Source: an uncultured Halieaceae bacterium (lineage in GTDB: Bacteria > Pseudomonadota > Gammaproteobacteria > Pseudomonadales > Halieaceae). Taken from it: 33,156 nt of DNA. Positions 8,213 through 15,759 of the stretch are shown here, one piece after another. Each line of letters begins with the position of its first letter. Position 1 is the first letter of the stretch. The stretch spans positions 1-33,156 of the forward strand of contig CAJXCR010000013.1 of assembly GCA_913051825.1 (NCBI GenBank), given 5' to 3'. The position numbers were made by a program, and so were the translations under genes. The notes under the pieces are model-generated. The model did no database searches. It worked only from the letters and a program-made list of their open reading frames with translations, and was not told the origin of the DNA.

Positions 8213-9226
8213 CTAATCATCGAGGCTATTGATTCTTTTTATCAAATTCGGACCATGATAGATAAATCCGCTATAGATCTGAATGAGTTTTGCCCCGGAG
8301 GAAAAAATTTTTTCAGCGTCTTCTGCAGTCATTATTCCGCCGACGCCAATTATCGGTATCTTATTTCCAAGCAATTTATATAGAGCGCTTATTACTTTTA
8401 TTGAACTCTCAAAGAGAGGTGCCCCGCTTAGTCCGCCTTCTTCTTTCGAATGTTTAAAGTCAACTACCGGCGAGTGATCAACTGTGGTGTTGGTTGCAAT
8501 TATCCCATCCAGATTAATTTCCAGGACCGCTTCCGATATAGATTTGATTTCTGAGATGTTCAAATCTGGTGCTATTTTTATTACTAGCGGCACATAACGA
8601 TCGTAACGATTAGCTAGTTCATCTTGTCTTTCTTTCAGCCTGCTTAAAAGTTCTGATAGAAATGATCCAAATTGCAGTGAGCGAAGTTCAGGTGTGTTTG
8701 GGGAAGAAATGTTAACGGTCACGTAAGAGGCGAACGGATAAACTTGATCTAAACAGAACAAATAGTCTTCAGTACTTTTTTCGAGCGGAGTGTTCCTGTT
8801 TTTGCCAATATTGATTCCAACTATACCTTCTGTCTTTTTTTTCGATAAATTGCATAAGACTCGTTCTATTCCTTGATTATTAAATCCCATGCGATTTATG
8901 ATCGCTTTCTTTTCTGGAATTCGGAAGATGCGTGGTTTAGGATTTCCTGGCTGAGCTCTTGGAGTTACGGTGCCTATTTCTACATGGCCAAAGCCCATAT
9001 CATAGAAGGCGTCAATTGCTTCACCATTTTTGTCTAAGCCTGCTGCTAGTCCTACTCTATTAGGGAATTCTAACCCCATTACCGATAAAGGTTTGGAGGA
9101 TAAATTTTGTCGATAAAGATTAGCCAACGGAGTATTACATGTTTTTTTTAAGCCCAATATCATGAGATCATGAGCTGTCTCTGGCCCAATCTTTAGCAAC
9201 ATTTTTTGAGCAATATTGGATAGCAT
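8213..9226 (-). CDS. pyrD: Dihydroorotate dehydrogenase (quinone), class 2
   Basis: 337 residues, normal for class 2. It oxidises dihydroorotate to orotate in pyrimidine synthesis, using FMN and passing electrons to membrane quinone. The short N-terminal helical extension (LSNIAQKMLLKIGPETAHD) is the membrane-association region that marks class 2. Visible motifs are GLAAGLDKNGEAIDAF, the EIGTVTPRAQPGNPKPR stretch, NISSPNTPELR with the catalytic Ser, and the FMN phosphate-binding IIGVGGIMTAEDA near the C-terminus. It lies 58 bases downstream of selO on the same strand, so the two may be co-transcribed. Confidence 0.96.
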   Translation of the reverse strand: MLSNIAQKMLLKIGPETAHDLMILGLKKTCNTPLANLYRQNLSSKPLSVMGLEFPNRVGLAAGLDKNGEAIDAFYDMGFGHVEIGTVTPRAQPGNPKPRIFRIPEKKAIINRMGFNNQGIERVLCNLSKKKTEGIVGINIGKNRNTPLEKSTEDYLFCLDQVYPFASYVTVNISSPNTPELRSLQFGSFLSELLSRLKERQDELANRYDRYVPLVIKIAPDLNISEIKSISEAVLEINLDGIIATNTTVDHSPVVDFKHSKEEGGLSGAPLFESSIKVISALYKLLGNKIPIIGVGGIMTAEDAEKIFSSGAKLIQIYSGFIYHGPNLIKRINSLDD

Positions 9227-9284
9227 AAACTTCTCTATTCTCGTTGAGTTAGCCTCAATTATGACATCAAGTTTCTATGAACGC

Positions 9285-10757
9285 TTACGTCCCGCAAAAA
9301 GTTTGTTTCACCACTTGCTCTGGTCTAGGAGGTATTCCATAACGTTCGTATTTAGAATTGTATGAAAAAGGACTACTGAGGACTTTGGACAGTAAGTGAA
9401 ATTCCGAGAAATCCCCATCTTCTGTAGCACTTTTAATAGCTTTCTCAACGAGGTGATTTCTGGGAATGAAAACAGGATTTACTTCGTACATGCTTTTTTG
9501 TCTTTCAGATGCTTCGATTTTTTCCAACTCCAATCTTTCCAGCCATCTCGGCAGCCAGTTTCCCAGCTCCATCTCAATGTTTTGTGGTGTATCTATCTTC
9601 TCCTGGGAGCTTTTTAGGTTGGTAATATCTGATAGATATCTAAAGGTGAGAGTAAAGTCTAATTTTGCATTGGACATTGTCTCAAATAGAGAATTAATCA
9701 GATCACCATCAGTATCTTGAAGTTTGCTAATACCCAATTTCCTTGCTAGGCCGGAATTATGATAGCTAGAAAAATATTTCGGGAAGATATTTATGACCTC
9801 TTGCGCCATTTCCACCGCAGTTTCTGTTTTCTTATGTATTAGGGGAAGTAGTGCTTGAGCAAGCATTGTAAGATTCCAGTGAGCTATTGCGGGTTGATTT
9901 TTGTAAGAATATCTTCCCCCATGATCTATCGAGCTAAACACTGTGTCAGGATGATAGTGATCGATGAAGGCGCAAGGTCCATAGTCAATTGTTTCGCCGC
10001 TTATAAGCGAGTTGTCTGTATTCATTACGCCGTGAATAAATCCGACTAACTGCCACTGCGATACAAGCTCTGCTTGAGCTTTTACAGCGCATTTTAGAAG
10101 TGAAAGGGCTGGTATCTCTACCTTAGTATCTGCGTAGTGTCTGTTAAGTGTGTAATCTGTAAGTGCTGATAGCGTTTTAATGTCTTCAGTGGCTGCAGCA
10201 TACTGGAAAGTTCCTATACGTATGTGACTCTTGGCGATTCTAGCTAATATAGCGCCTGGTAGTATTCGATCTCGAATTACATCTTCGCCAGTTGTAACAG
10301 CGGCAAGTGCTCGTGTGGTGGGAATGCTCAAGATGTGCATTGCTTCACAAAGCAGATATTCTCTTAGCACTGGACCAAGAGCAGAACGACCATCCCCGCC
10401 TCTGGAGTAAATGGTTCGACCGCTCCCTTTTAGCTGCACGTCGAATCTTTCGCCTTTAATTGACAATACTTCACCCAGCAAAATCGCTCTGCCATCCCCC
10501 AATTGAGGATTGTAAACACCAAATTGATGTCCTGCATAAGCGGATGAAATTGGTTCAGAGCCCTTTGCTATATGATTTCCAGCGAGAGTTTCAATTCCAT
10601 TGGCGGATTTTAGCCATTCTAAATTAATGCCTAGATTCCTCGCCAGGTCATTATTAATCGAAATCAGACCAGGTTCTTTCACTGGTGTTGGCTGGGTGTG
10701 CCTGAAAAGCTTTCCCGGCAAAGAGGTGTAAGTATTCTGGAAAGGTATTTGCTTCAT
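9285..10757 (-). CDS. selO: SelO-type pseudokinase, protein adenylyltransferase
   Basis: 490 residues, full length for the SelO (YdiU, UPF0061) family. Members have a kinase fold with ATP bound in flipped orientation and transfer AMP to Ser, Thr or Tyr of target proteins, with a link to redox stress. Typical blocks are visible: SAYAGHQFGVYNPQLGDGRA, QLKGSGRTIYSRGGDGRSA, REYLLCEAMH, the metal-binding HGVMNTDN and the following DYGPCAF. The C-terminus ends Phe-Cys-Gly-Thr. The Cys is third from the end, where eukaryotic SelO has selenocysteine and Escherichia coli has Cys, so the presumed redox residue is kept. It is divergent from the amidohydrolase. Confidence 0.96.
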   Translation of the reverse strand: MKQIPFQNTYTSLPGKLFRHTQPTPVKEPGLISINNDLARNLGINLEWLKSANGIETLAGNHIAKGSEPISSAYAGHQFGVYNPQLGDGRAILLGEVLSIKGERFDVQLKGSGRTIYSRGGDGRSALGPVLREYLLCEAMHILSIPTTRALAAVTTGEDVIRDRILPGAILARIAKSHIRIGTFQYAAATEDIKTLSALTDYTLNRHYADTKVEIPALSLLKCAVKAQAELVSQWQLVGFIHGVMNTDNSLISGETIDYGPCAFIDHYHPDTVFSSIDHGGRYSYKNQPAIAHWNLTMLAQALLPLIHKKTETAVEMAQEVINIFPKYFSSYHNSGLARKLGISKLQDTDGDLINSLFETMSNAKLDFTLTFRYLSDITNLKSSQEKIDTPQNIEMELGNWLPRWLERLELEKIEASERQKSMYEVNPVFIPRNHLVEKAIKSATEDGDFSEFHLLSKVLSSPFSYNSKYERYGIPPRPEQVVKQTFCGT

Positions 10758-10900
10758 TTCATTATATCTTCTGTTTGAGTCTTAATTTTAATATGTTTAG
10801 GTTCACTTGGCACATGCGTTTTAGACCTTTAACATTAGCATTACAAATCAATATTTTCGTGTTTGTTAGTTTTTCTAGAAAAAATGTTTACAGGCTAATT

Positions 10901-12760
10901 ATGGATTTTGATACTTTAATAGTAGGTGCTTTAGTTTTTGACGGTACCGGCAACCCTGCCACAGTGACGGATGTTGCTATTTCTGAGGGTAAAATAGCGG
11001 CGATAGGAAAAGATCTGCCAAGAGTAAAGGCTGCGAAAGTGCTCGATGGATCTGATCAATGGTTGATGCCGGGGTTATTAGATATTCATACACACCTAGA
11101 TCTTGAAGTTGATCTTGAACCCGGGCTTCCGGAAGTAGTCCGGCATGGTACGACAACCGTCTTGGTTGGAAATTGTAGCCTAGGAACGTGTTTTGGAACT
11201 CAAGAGGAAAAGTCTCAAGAACCTATCGTCGATTGCTTTACCCGTGTAGAGAATATTCCAAAGAAGGTGCTTAGAAAAATAGCGAAGGTTATTGATTGGA
11301 AAGACACCAAAGGCTATCTCCAGCACCTTGATCAAATACCCTTGGGGCCAAATATTGGAATTTTTGTGCCTCATTCTATGTTGAGAGTAGAAGCTATGGG
11401 GCTGGAGAATAGCGTGAGTAGATCTCCCACCGAATCCGAGATGATCCGGATGGAGCATTTGTTAAGCGATGCCATGGATCAGGGTTACCTAGGTTTGAGT
11501 ACTGATGGCTTGCCATTTCATTACCTATCTAATTCCCCAAATACTGAAAAGCGCATTCCAACGCAATTTGCTAGTTTTTCAGAACTAAAGCGATTGCTAA
11601 AGATTGTCAGAATTCGGGATCGAGTTTGGCAAACCACGCCTATTATAGAGAATCGTCTGAAGGCGATCCTTTATTTTACGTTAACCAGTGGACGTTTATT
11701 TGGCAAAACTCTTAAAACATCTGCTTTGTCAGCTATGGAAATGGCAGTTGCGCCGAAGACTGGACGTAGTTTTTTAAAGATCGCGAAACTACTAAATTCT
11801 TGGTTATTTAAAGGCAAATTGCACTTTCAGGCGCTTGGAACAAATTTTCGAGTTTGGTCCGATGGAATAGTTAGCCCTCTCTTTGAAGAACTTCCGTCTA
11901 CCTGCAAGCTCATAGCTAAAGAATATGATGATGTAGCTGGCAGAAAAGCGTTGCTTAATGACGAAAAATTCATTGAGGAATTTAGGCGTGATTGGTATCA
12001 CGGGCGCAGAGGTAGAAGCCTTTCTACATTGAGAACTCGTCTAGGTTTGCCAGATCATTTAGTTATCAGAGACTTGAATAGTTTGTATTTTGATGGCGCT
12101 CCTATCTCAGAATGGGATGGAGAGTCCATGCAAGAGGTACTTGATAGGTTAAAGAATTATAAACAAACTGGTTCGTCAGCAAGATCAGATAAAGAGAAAG
12201 GCGTTTTCGATAGATTTTCGGATAATATTATAGATGAGGCTGATTTTTTGCTTCATCTATTGCGCGAGTATGACAAGGATTTTCGTTTTTGGGCGGATGT
12301 TGCAAACGTGGGTAACAAAGCTACATTAGACTTGCTTTTGGACGATGCGGCGCTTCCTGGTTTTAATGATTCTGGTGCACATATCACAAATATGGCTTTC
12401 TTTGATGCAAATCTTATGTCACTGAAGCTGGCACAAGAAAGAGATCTTCAGACTGTTTCTACAATGGTAAAAAGACTTACTAGTGAGCCCGCAAATTTTT
12501 TCGGTATTGACGTAGGCACTTTAGATATTGGTAAGCAAGCAGATATTATTTTGATAGATCCTAAGGTTCTTAAATCATGGGACTGCAATGAAACTCGAAG
12601 GCTTGAGTACCGAGAGCTTTTTGATCATAAGCAAATGGTTAATCGACCAGAAGGTATAGTCACGCAGGTTCTTATTAACGGCCATACCGTCTGGGTGGAT
12701 GGAAGGTTTACCGATGTACTTGGGGCTAAACCGCTTGGACGCGCTTTGAGGGCAGCGTGA
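10901..12760 (+). CDS. Amidohydrolase family, N-acyl-D-amino-acid deacylase-like
   Basis: 619 residues from ATG 10901. The frame is open from TTG 10775, but the extra 42 residues do not resemble the family and the amidohydrolase N-terminus (DTLIVGALVFDGTG) begins right after 10901. Metal-site motifs are DIHTHLD, GNCSLG (the position of the D-aminoacylase metal Cys) and the late FNDSGAH containing the catalytic Asp. The protein ends in the usual beta-sandwich closure (GKQADIILIDP... INGHTVWVDG). Family enzymes release D-amino acids from N-acyl derivatives or cleave related amides. It is longer than typical D-aminoacylases (~480-550), with additional sequence in the middle, so the substrate may differ. 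Single gene, divergent from selO. Confidence 0.85.
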   Translation: MDFDTLIVGALVFDGTGNPATVTDVAISEGKIAAIGKDLPRVKAAKVLDGSDQWLMPGLLDIHTHLDLEVDLEPGLPEVVRHGTTTVLVGNCSLGTCFGTQEEKSQEPIVDCFTRVENIPKKVLRKIAKVIDWKDTKGYLQHLDQIPLGPNIGIFVPHSMLRVEAMGLENSVSRSPTESEMIRMEHLLSDAMDQGYLGLSTDGLPFHYLSNSPNTEKRIPTQFASFSELKRLLKIVRIRDRVWQTTPIIENRLKAILYFTLTSGRLFGKTLKTSALSAMEMAVAPKTGRSFLKIAKLLNSWLFKGKLHFQALGTNFRVWSDGIVSPLFEELPSTCKLIAKEYDDVAGRKALLNDEKFIEEFRRDWYHGRRGRSLSTLRTRLGLPDHLVIRDLNSLYFDGAPISEWDGESMQEVLDRLKNYKQTGSSARSDKEKGVFDRFSDNIIDEADFLLHLLREYDKDFRFWADVANVGNKATLDLLLDDAALPGFNDSGAHITNMAFFDANLMSLKLAQERDLQTVSTMVKRLTSEPANFFGIDVGTLDIGKQADIILIDPKVLKSWDCNETRRLEYRELFDHKQMVNRPEGIVTQVLINGHTVWVDGRFTDVLGAKPLGRALRAA

Positions 12761-12819
12761 AAGGATTTTTATATTATAAAATTATTTCAGAAATTGATGC
12801 CATTTTTTAAGCGATTAGC

Positions 12820-13347
12820 CTAGCCTCTTTGACGCAGCGTTAAGAACCCGTCTCTTTGAGTTAACTCGACATGTTTTAAGAAAGACATCCCTAGCAGAAT
12901 GTAGTCAGTCTGCATTTTTGGGACAATAGCAGCTTCGACGTCGTTAAGTATTATTTGTCCAACCTTAACCACTTCTAATCGAGATAAGTAAGCGGTAGTT
13001 TCACCCGCAGCAGTACTTGTTTTCAGGCGCTTACCCAAAGGTAAGGATAGCTTTTTTGCTATAATTTCTGGAATTGCCACTCCGGTTGCTCCGGTATCTA
13101 CTAAGAATGTGACCGCAAATCCGTTAATTTCTCCTTTAACTGTATAATGACCAAGGTAATTTTGGCGTAAGTGAACTTCTTTGACTCCGTTTGGACTTAA
13201 AATTGTTGTAGGTATTTCGTTCGGATTTTTCTTTAATTCGATGGTTTCTTCTAGATAAGCTCCTACTATAAATAGGAAAACAAGCCAAGCCAGTGCCTGC
13301 ATTTTGATACCAATCTGTTTTGTCTCAGAGTCTTTCTTAATAATCAT
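12820..13347 (-). CDS. Membrane-anchored retropepsin-like aspartic protease
   Basis: 175 residues from ATG 13347. Residues ~15-34 form one transmembrane anchor (MQALAWLVFLFIVGAYLEE), followed by a linker and a single retropepsin-like (clan AA) domain. The active-site motif is VDTGATGVAIP, and the later hydrophobic-Gly flap partner is ILLGMSFL. One Asp-Thr-Gly implies that the enzyme works as a dimer, probably facing the periplasm. The frame is open to 13395, but that start would overlap threonine aldolase by 59 bases. The start at 13347 overlaps it by 11 and gives the short cytoplasmic N-terminus usual for the TIGR02281-type family. Last gene of the ribA-like/ltaE operon. Substrate unknown. 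Confidence 0.85.
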   Translation of the reverse strand: MIIKKDSETKQIGIKMQALAWLVFLFIVGAYLEETIELKKNPNEIPTTILSPNGVKEVHLRQNYLGHYTVKGEINGFAVTFLVDTGATGVAIPEIIAKKLSLPLGKRLKTSTAAGETTAYLSRLEVVKVGQIILNDVEAAIVPKMQTDYILLGMSFLKHVELTQRDGFLTLRQRG

Positions 13348-14332
13348 TTCTGTACTCGGAACAGGCTGAAACAATTTTCTCAATATCTTCATCATTGATA
13401 TCTTTGTGAATCACTAGTCTATTCCCTGCAATACGAATCATCTTCTTCGCGAGATAATTTCTTAAGCTAGTGGTATCTACCTCAGGATCTAGTATCACCA
13501 TGTTGGTTTGGGGTTTTTCCGAAATCTTTATATCAAGTTCTTGAAGCGCGGTTGCTAATATTTCAGCCTTCTCGTGATCTTTTTTGAGGCGCAAAATATT
13601 ATTTTCGAGAGCGTATAGGCCTGCCGAAGCTACAATACCAGCTTGGCGAAGTCCTCCTCCGAGCATCTTTCTCCACCTTCGAGCAATCCTAATGGTCTTT
13701 AGGTCGCCCACAAGAATTGAACCCATTGGGGCACCCAGTCCTTTGGACAAGCAAATCGAAACCGTATCGAAATACCTACAAATATGTGCTACATCTATCT
13801 CAAGTTTTATTGCTGCATTAAATATTCTAGCGCCATCCAGATGTCTTTTGAGACCATGTTTAGTCGCCATACTGCTATATTTAGAGAGATACTCTGGTGA
13901 CAATACTTTTCCTGCCTGAGTGTTTTCAAGGCATACCAGACGAGAGATAGCATAGTGGTAATCGTCTGGTTTTATTTGTGCCTTAACTAATTCTAATGGT
14001 AATTCACCAGCACTATTGAATGGAATGATACTTGGTTGAATTCCTCCTAAAACTGCTGCACCACCACCTTCATAAAGATACGTATGAGCTTCACTACCAG
14101 TTATATATTCATGACCCCGCTGGCAATGACTTAGAATAGCTACAAGATTACTTTGGGTGCCACTAGTGACAAAAAGACCTGCCTCTTTGTTGGTAATCTT
14201 TGCCGCATAGGATTCTAGTGAGTTTACCGTTGGATCTTCGCCATAAACGTCATCGCCAGTAGGGGCAGCGGACATTACTTTTCTCATTTCGCTACATGGT
14301 TGAGTGACTGTGTCACTGCGCAGATCTATCAT
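13337..14332 (-). CDS. ltaE: Low-specificity L-threonine aldolase
   Basis: 331 residues, normal length. A PLP enzyme that splits L-threonine or L-allo-threonine into glycine and acetaldehyde. It starts with the hallmark MIDLRSDTVTQP and contains TGDDVYGEDPTVN, the EAHTYLYEGGGAA stretch and the PLP-lysine motif CLSKGLGAPMGS. Its ATG overlaps the stop of the upstream GTP cyclohydrolase II gene by 4 bases (ATGA), and its end overlaps the protease gene, so translation of the three is probably coupled. The functional link between glycine formation and the neighbours is unclear. Confidence 0.94.
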   Translation of the reverse strand: MIDLRSDTVTQPCSEMRKVMSAAPTGDDVYGEDPTVNSLESYAAKITNKEAGLFVTSGTQSNLVAILSHCQRGHEYITGSEAHTYLYEGGGAAVLGGIQPSIIPFNSAGELPLELVKAQIKPDDYHYAISRLVCLENTQAGKVLSPEYLSKYSSMATKHGLKRHLDGARIFNAAIKLEIDVAHICRYFDTVSICLSKGLGAPMGSILVGDLKTIRIARRWRKMLGGGLRQAGIVASAGLYALENNILRLKKDHEKAEILATALQELDIKISEKPQTNMVILDPEVDTTSLRNYLAKKMIRIAGNRLVIHKDINDEDIEKIVSACSEYRNDY

Positions 14333-15156
14333 TTATCTAATAATTCAATTTCATCATCACCAATTAAGTGGCCCCAGTCACGCTTAGCTTTTAGGTACTC
14401 TTTATTACTTTGAGTTATACCAGCGAGATGCTTCGTAGGAGTTATATTTTTCAATCCAAAACTTTTTAGATCATTTACTTTTTTCGGGTTATTAGTTAGT
14501 AATCGAATGGGACGATCCTCGACGAAATAATGTAACAGCGCTGCAGCATCGCTAAAATCACGACAATCTTCGTCTAATCCAAGAGATTTATTGGCTTGGT
14601 AAGTATTTTCACCTTCATCTTGTAAGAGGTAGGTGGCTGCTTTAGCCCAAAGTCCAATTCCTCTTCCTTCATGTCCGGCCATGTAGATTAGATAACCACC
14701 ATTATCTTCCTCATTCATTCGATCCATGGCATGAGCTAATTGGGGTCCGCATTCACAACGTTGCGAATAGAAAACATCTCCAGTTAGGCAGCTAGAGTGA
14801 ACTCGCACTAACGGGGATTCTGATTTATGTGGATCTCCAACGATCAATACGCTATTTACCGCCATGCTTGAAGCGAGTTTCGAAAAAAGGTTTTGTTCGC
14901 CAGTTTCACGCAATTGATTTGCCAATGATTCCACTTGATATAATTCAGTAGTTCGAACAGCTGCGTACCACAAAACCTGCAACTTTGTATTACCAATATT
15001 CAGCGGAAGAGGTATTGGCCCAATGATATTTAGTGAAAGAGATCCACTTTCAGCTGGTAATTCTGGATCGATATTTTGACCCTGTGCATTAATGCGAATC
15101 AGTTTCTCGCTTTTGATAAGTTTTTGTCGAATCTTAGGATTGAGATAAGTAAACAT
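14329..15156 (-). CDS. Divergent GTP cyclohydrolase II (RibA-like)
   Basis: 275 residues; ordinary RibA has about 200, and the excess is an N-terminal extension of ~70 residues. The catalytic half is intact: zinc Cys123, Cys134 and Cys136 in CLTGDVFYSQRCECG, the EGRGIGL loop at 163-169, Tyr176 (ATYLLQDEG), Arg199 (CRDF) and RLLTNNPKKV at 218-227. Some positions differ from textbook RibA: the usual Gln before EGR is His (AGHEGR), and the segment after LGLDEDC is unusual. It could make the riboflavin precursor from GTP or serve a paralogous pathway; no other rib gene is nearby. First gene of a three-gene overlapping operon with ltaE and the protease. Confidence 0.83.
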   Translation of the reverse strand: MFTYLNPKIRQKLIKSEKLIRINAQGQNIDPELPAESGSLSLNIIGPIPLPLNIGNTKLQVLWYAAVRTTELYQVESLANQLRETGEQNLFSKLASSMAVNSVLIVGDPHKSESPLVRVHSSCLTGDVFYSQRCECGPQLAHAMDRMNEEDNGGYLIYMAGHEGRGIGLWAKAATYLLQDEGENTYQANKSLGLDEDCRDFSDAAALLHYFVEDRPIRLLTNNPKKVNDLKSFGLKNITPTKHLAGITQSNKEYLKAKRDWGHLIGDDEIELLDK

Positions 15157-15201
15157 ATTTTTTGGCGCTATAAGTTGTTTTGATAAATACGAGTTTGATT
15201 G

Positions 15202-15561
15202 TTATTTCTTTTTCCACTTTCCGGAGATGCGAACATATTCTCCATTGGGTATTTTGCGAAGAAGTTTCCTTCCGGCTTGTTGTTCGACAGTAATTAGGGA
15301 GACGCCATTTTTGTTTGCAATAGCTTGGTACCGCAGCTTGCGTTTTTTATTTATGACTTTAACAAAATTGTTTAGAGATGAATCACTCGAATCAACTACC
15401 GCCAAATAACCACTATCAGTCTCTCCAACCAATCCGTTGCTTTTTGCCGAAGATAGATCATGCGCTAACAGCTTCGTCGGTATTAGGAAAGTGGCTGTCA
15501 GGATTATCGCAATTATAGCCTTATTTATATTGGTCAGTTTCTGTTTTTTAATCTTAGTCAT
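15202..15561 (-). CDS. ydbL: YdbL family periplasmic protein (DUF1318)
   Basis: 119 residues with a signal peptide: basic start, hydrophobic IIAIILTATFLIP, and predicted cleavage near LLAHD. The mature part matches the YdbL pattern, with AKSNGLVGETDSGYLAVV, VKVINKKRKLRYQAIANKNGVS and a terminal GEYVRISGKWKKK. In Escherichia coli, YdbL modulates the YdbH-YnbE intermembrane bridge. It lies 9 bases after ynbE as the last gene of the operon. Confidence 0.92.
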   Translation of the reverse strand: MTKIKKQKLTNINKAIIAIILTATFLIPTKLLAHDLSSAKSNGLVGETDSGYLAVVDSSDSSLNNFVKVINKKRKLRYQAIANKNGVSLITVEQQAGRKLLRKIPNGEYVRISGKWKKK

Positions 15562-15570
15562 CGGATAGTC

Positions 15571-15759
15571 CTAAAAAATATCACTATTTTCGTCAAAAAC
15601 GTCATCAAGTTCTTGATCGACTTTTAGTACAACTTCGTGATCGATTTTTACATTTAGATTGATGGTGATTGGCTCGTTTGGGGTTTCTACTTTTACGGTT
15701 GGCGTGCATCCAAGTACTAAAAGAGATAGTAGGCTGGGCATCAGTATATATTTTATCAT
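15571..15759 (-). CDS. ynbE: YnbE family outer-membrane lipoprotein
   Basis: 62 residues. A lipoprotein signal peptide ends in a LVLG-Cys lipobox with Cys18 as the lipidated residue. Asp is absent after the Cys (Thr-Pro follows), which fits outer-membrane sorting. The mature region contains the family signature EPITINLNVKIDHEV. Known YnbE forms a beta-strand stack that docks with YdbH to complete the bridge to the outer membrane. Its ATG overlaps the ydbH stop by 4 bases. Confidence 0.93.
   Translation of the reverse strand: MIKYILMPSLLSLLVLGCTPTVKVETPNEPITINLNVKIDHEVVLKVDQELDDVFDENSDIF

Noticed and set aside
10775-10900. Longer N-terminus for the amidohydrolase
   Set aside because: It needs a TTG start and adds a basic, hydrophobic stretch before a typical amidohydrolase N-terminus; real signal peptide features are weak.
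13348-13395. Longer N-terminus for the retropepsin-like protease
   Set aside because: It would overlap threonine aldolase by 59 bases without a good ribosome-binding site; the start at 13347 gives the usual short tail before the membrane anchor.
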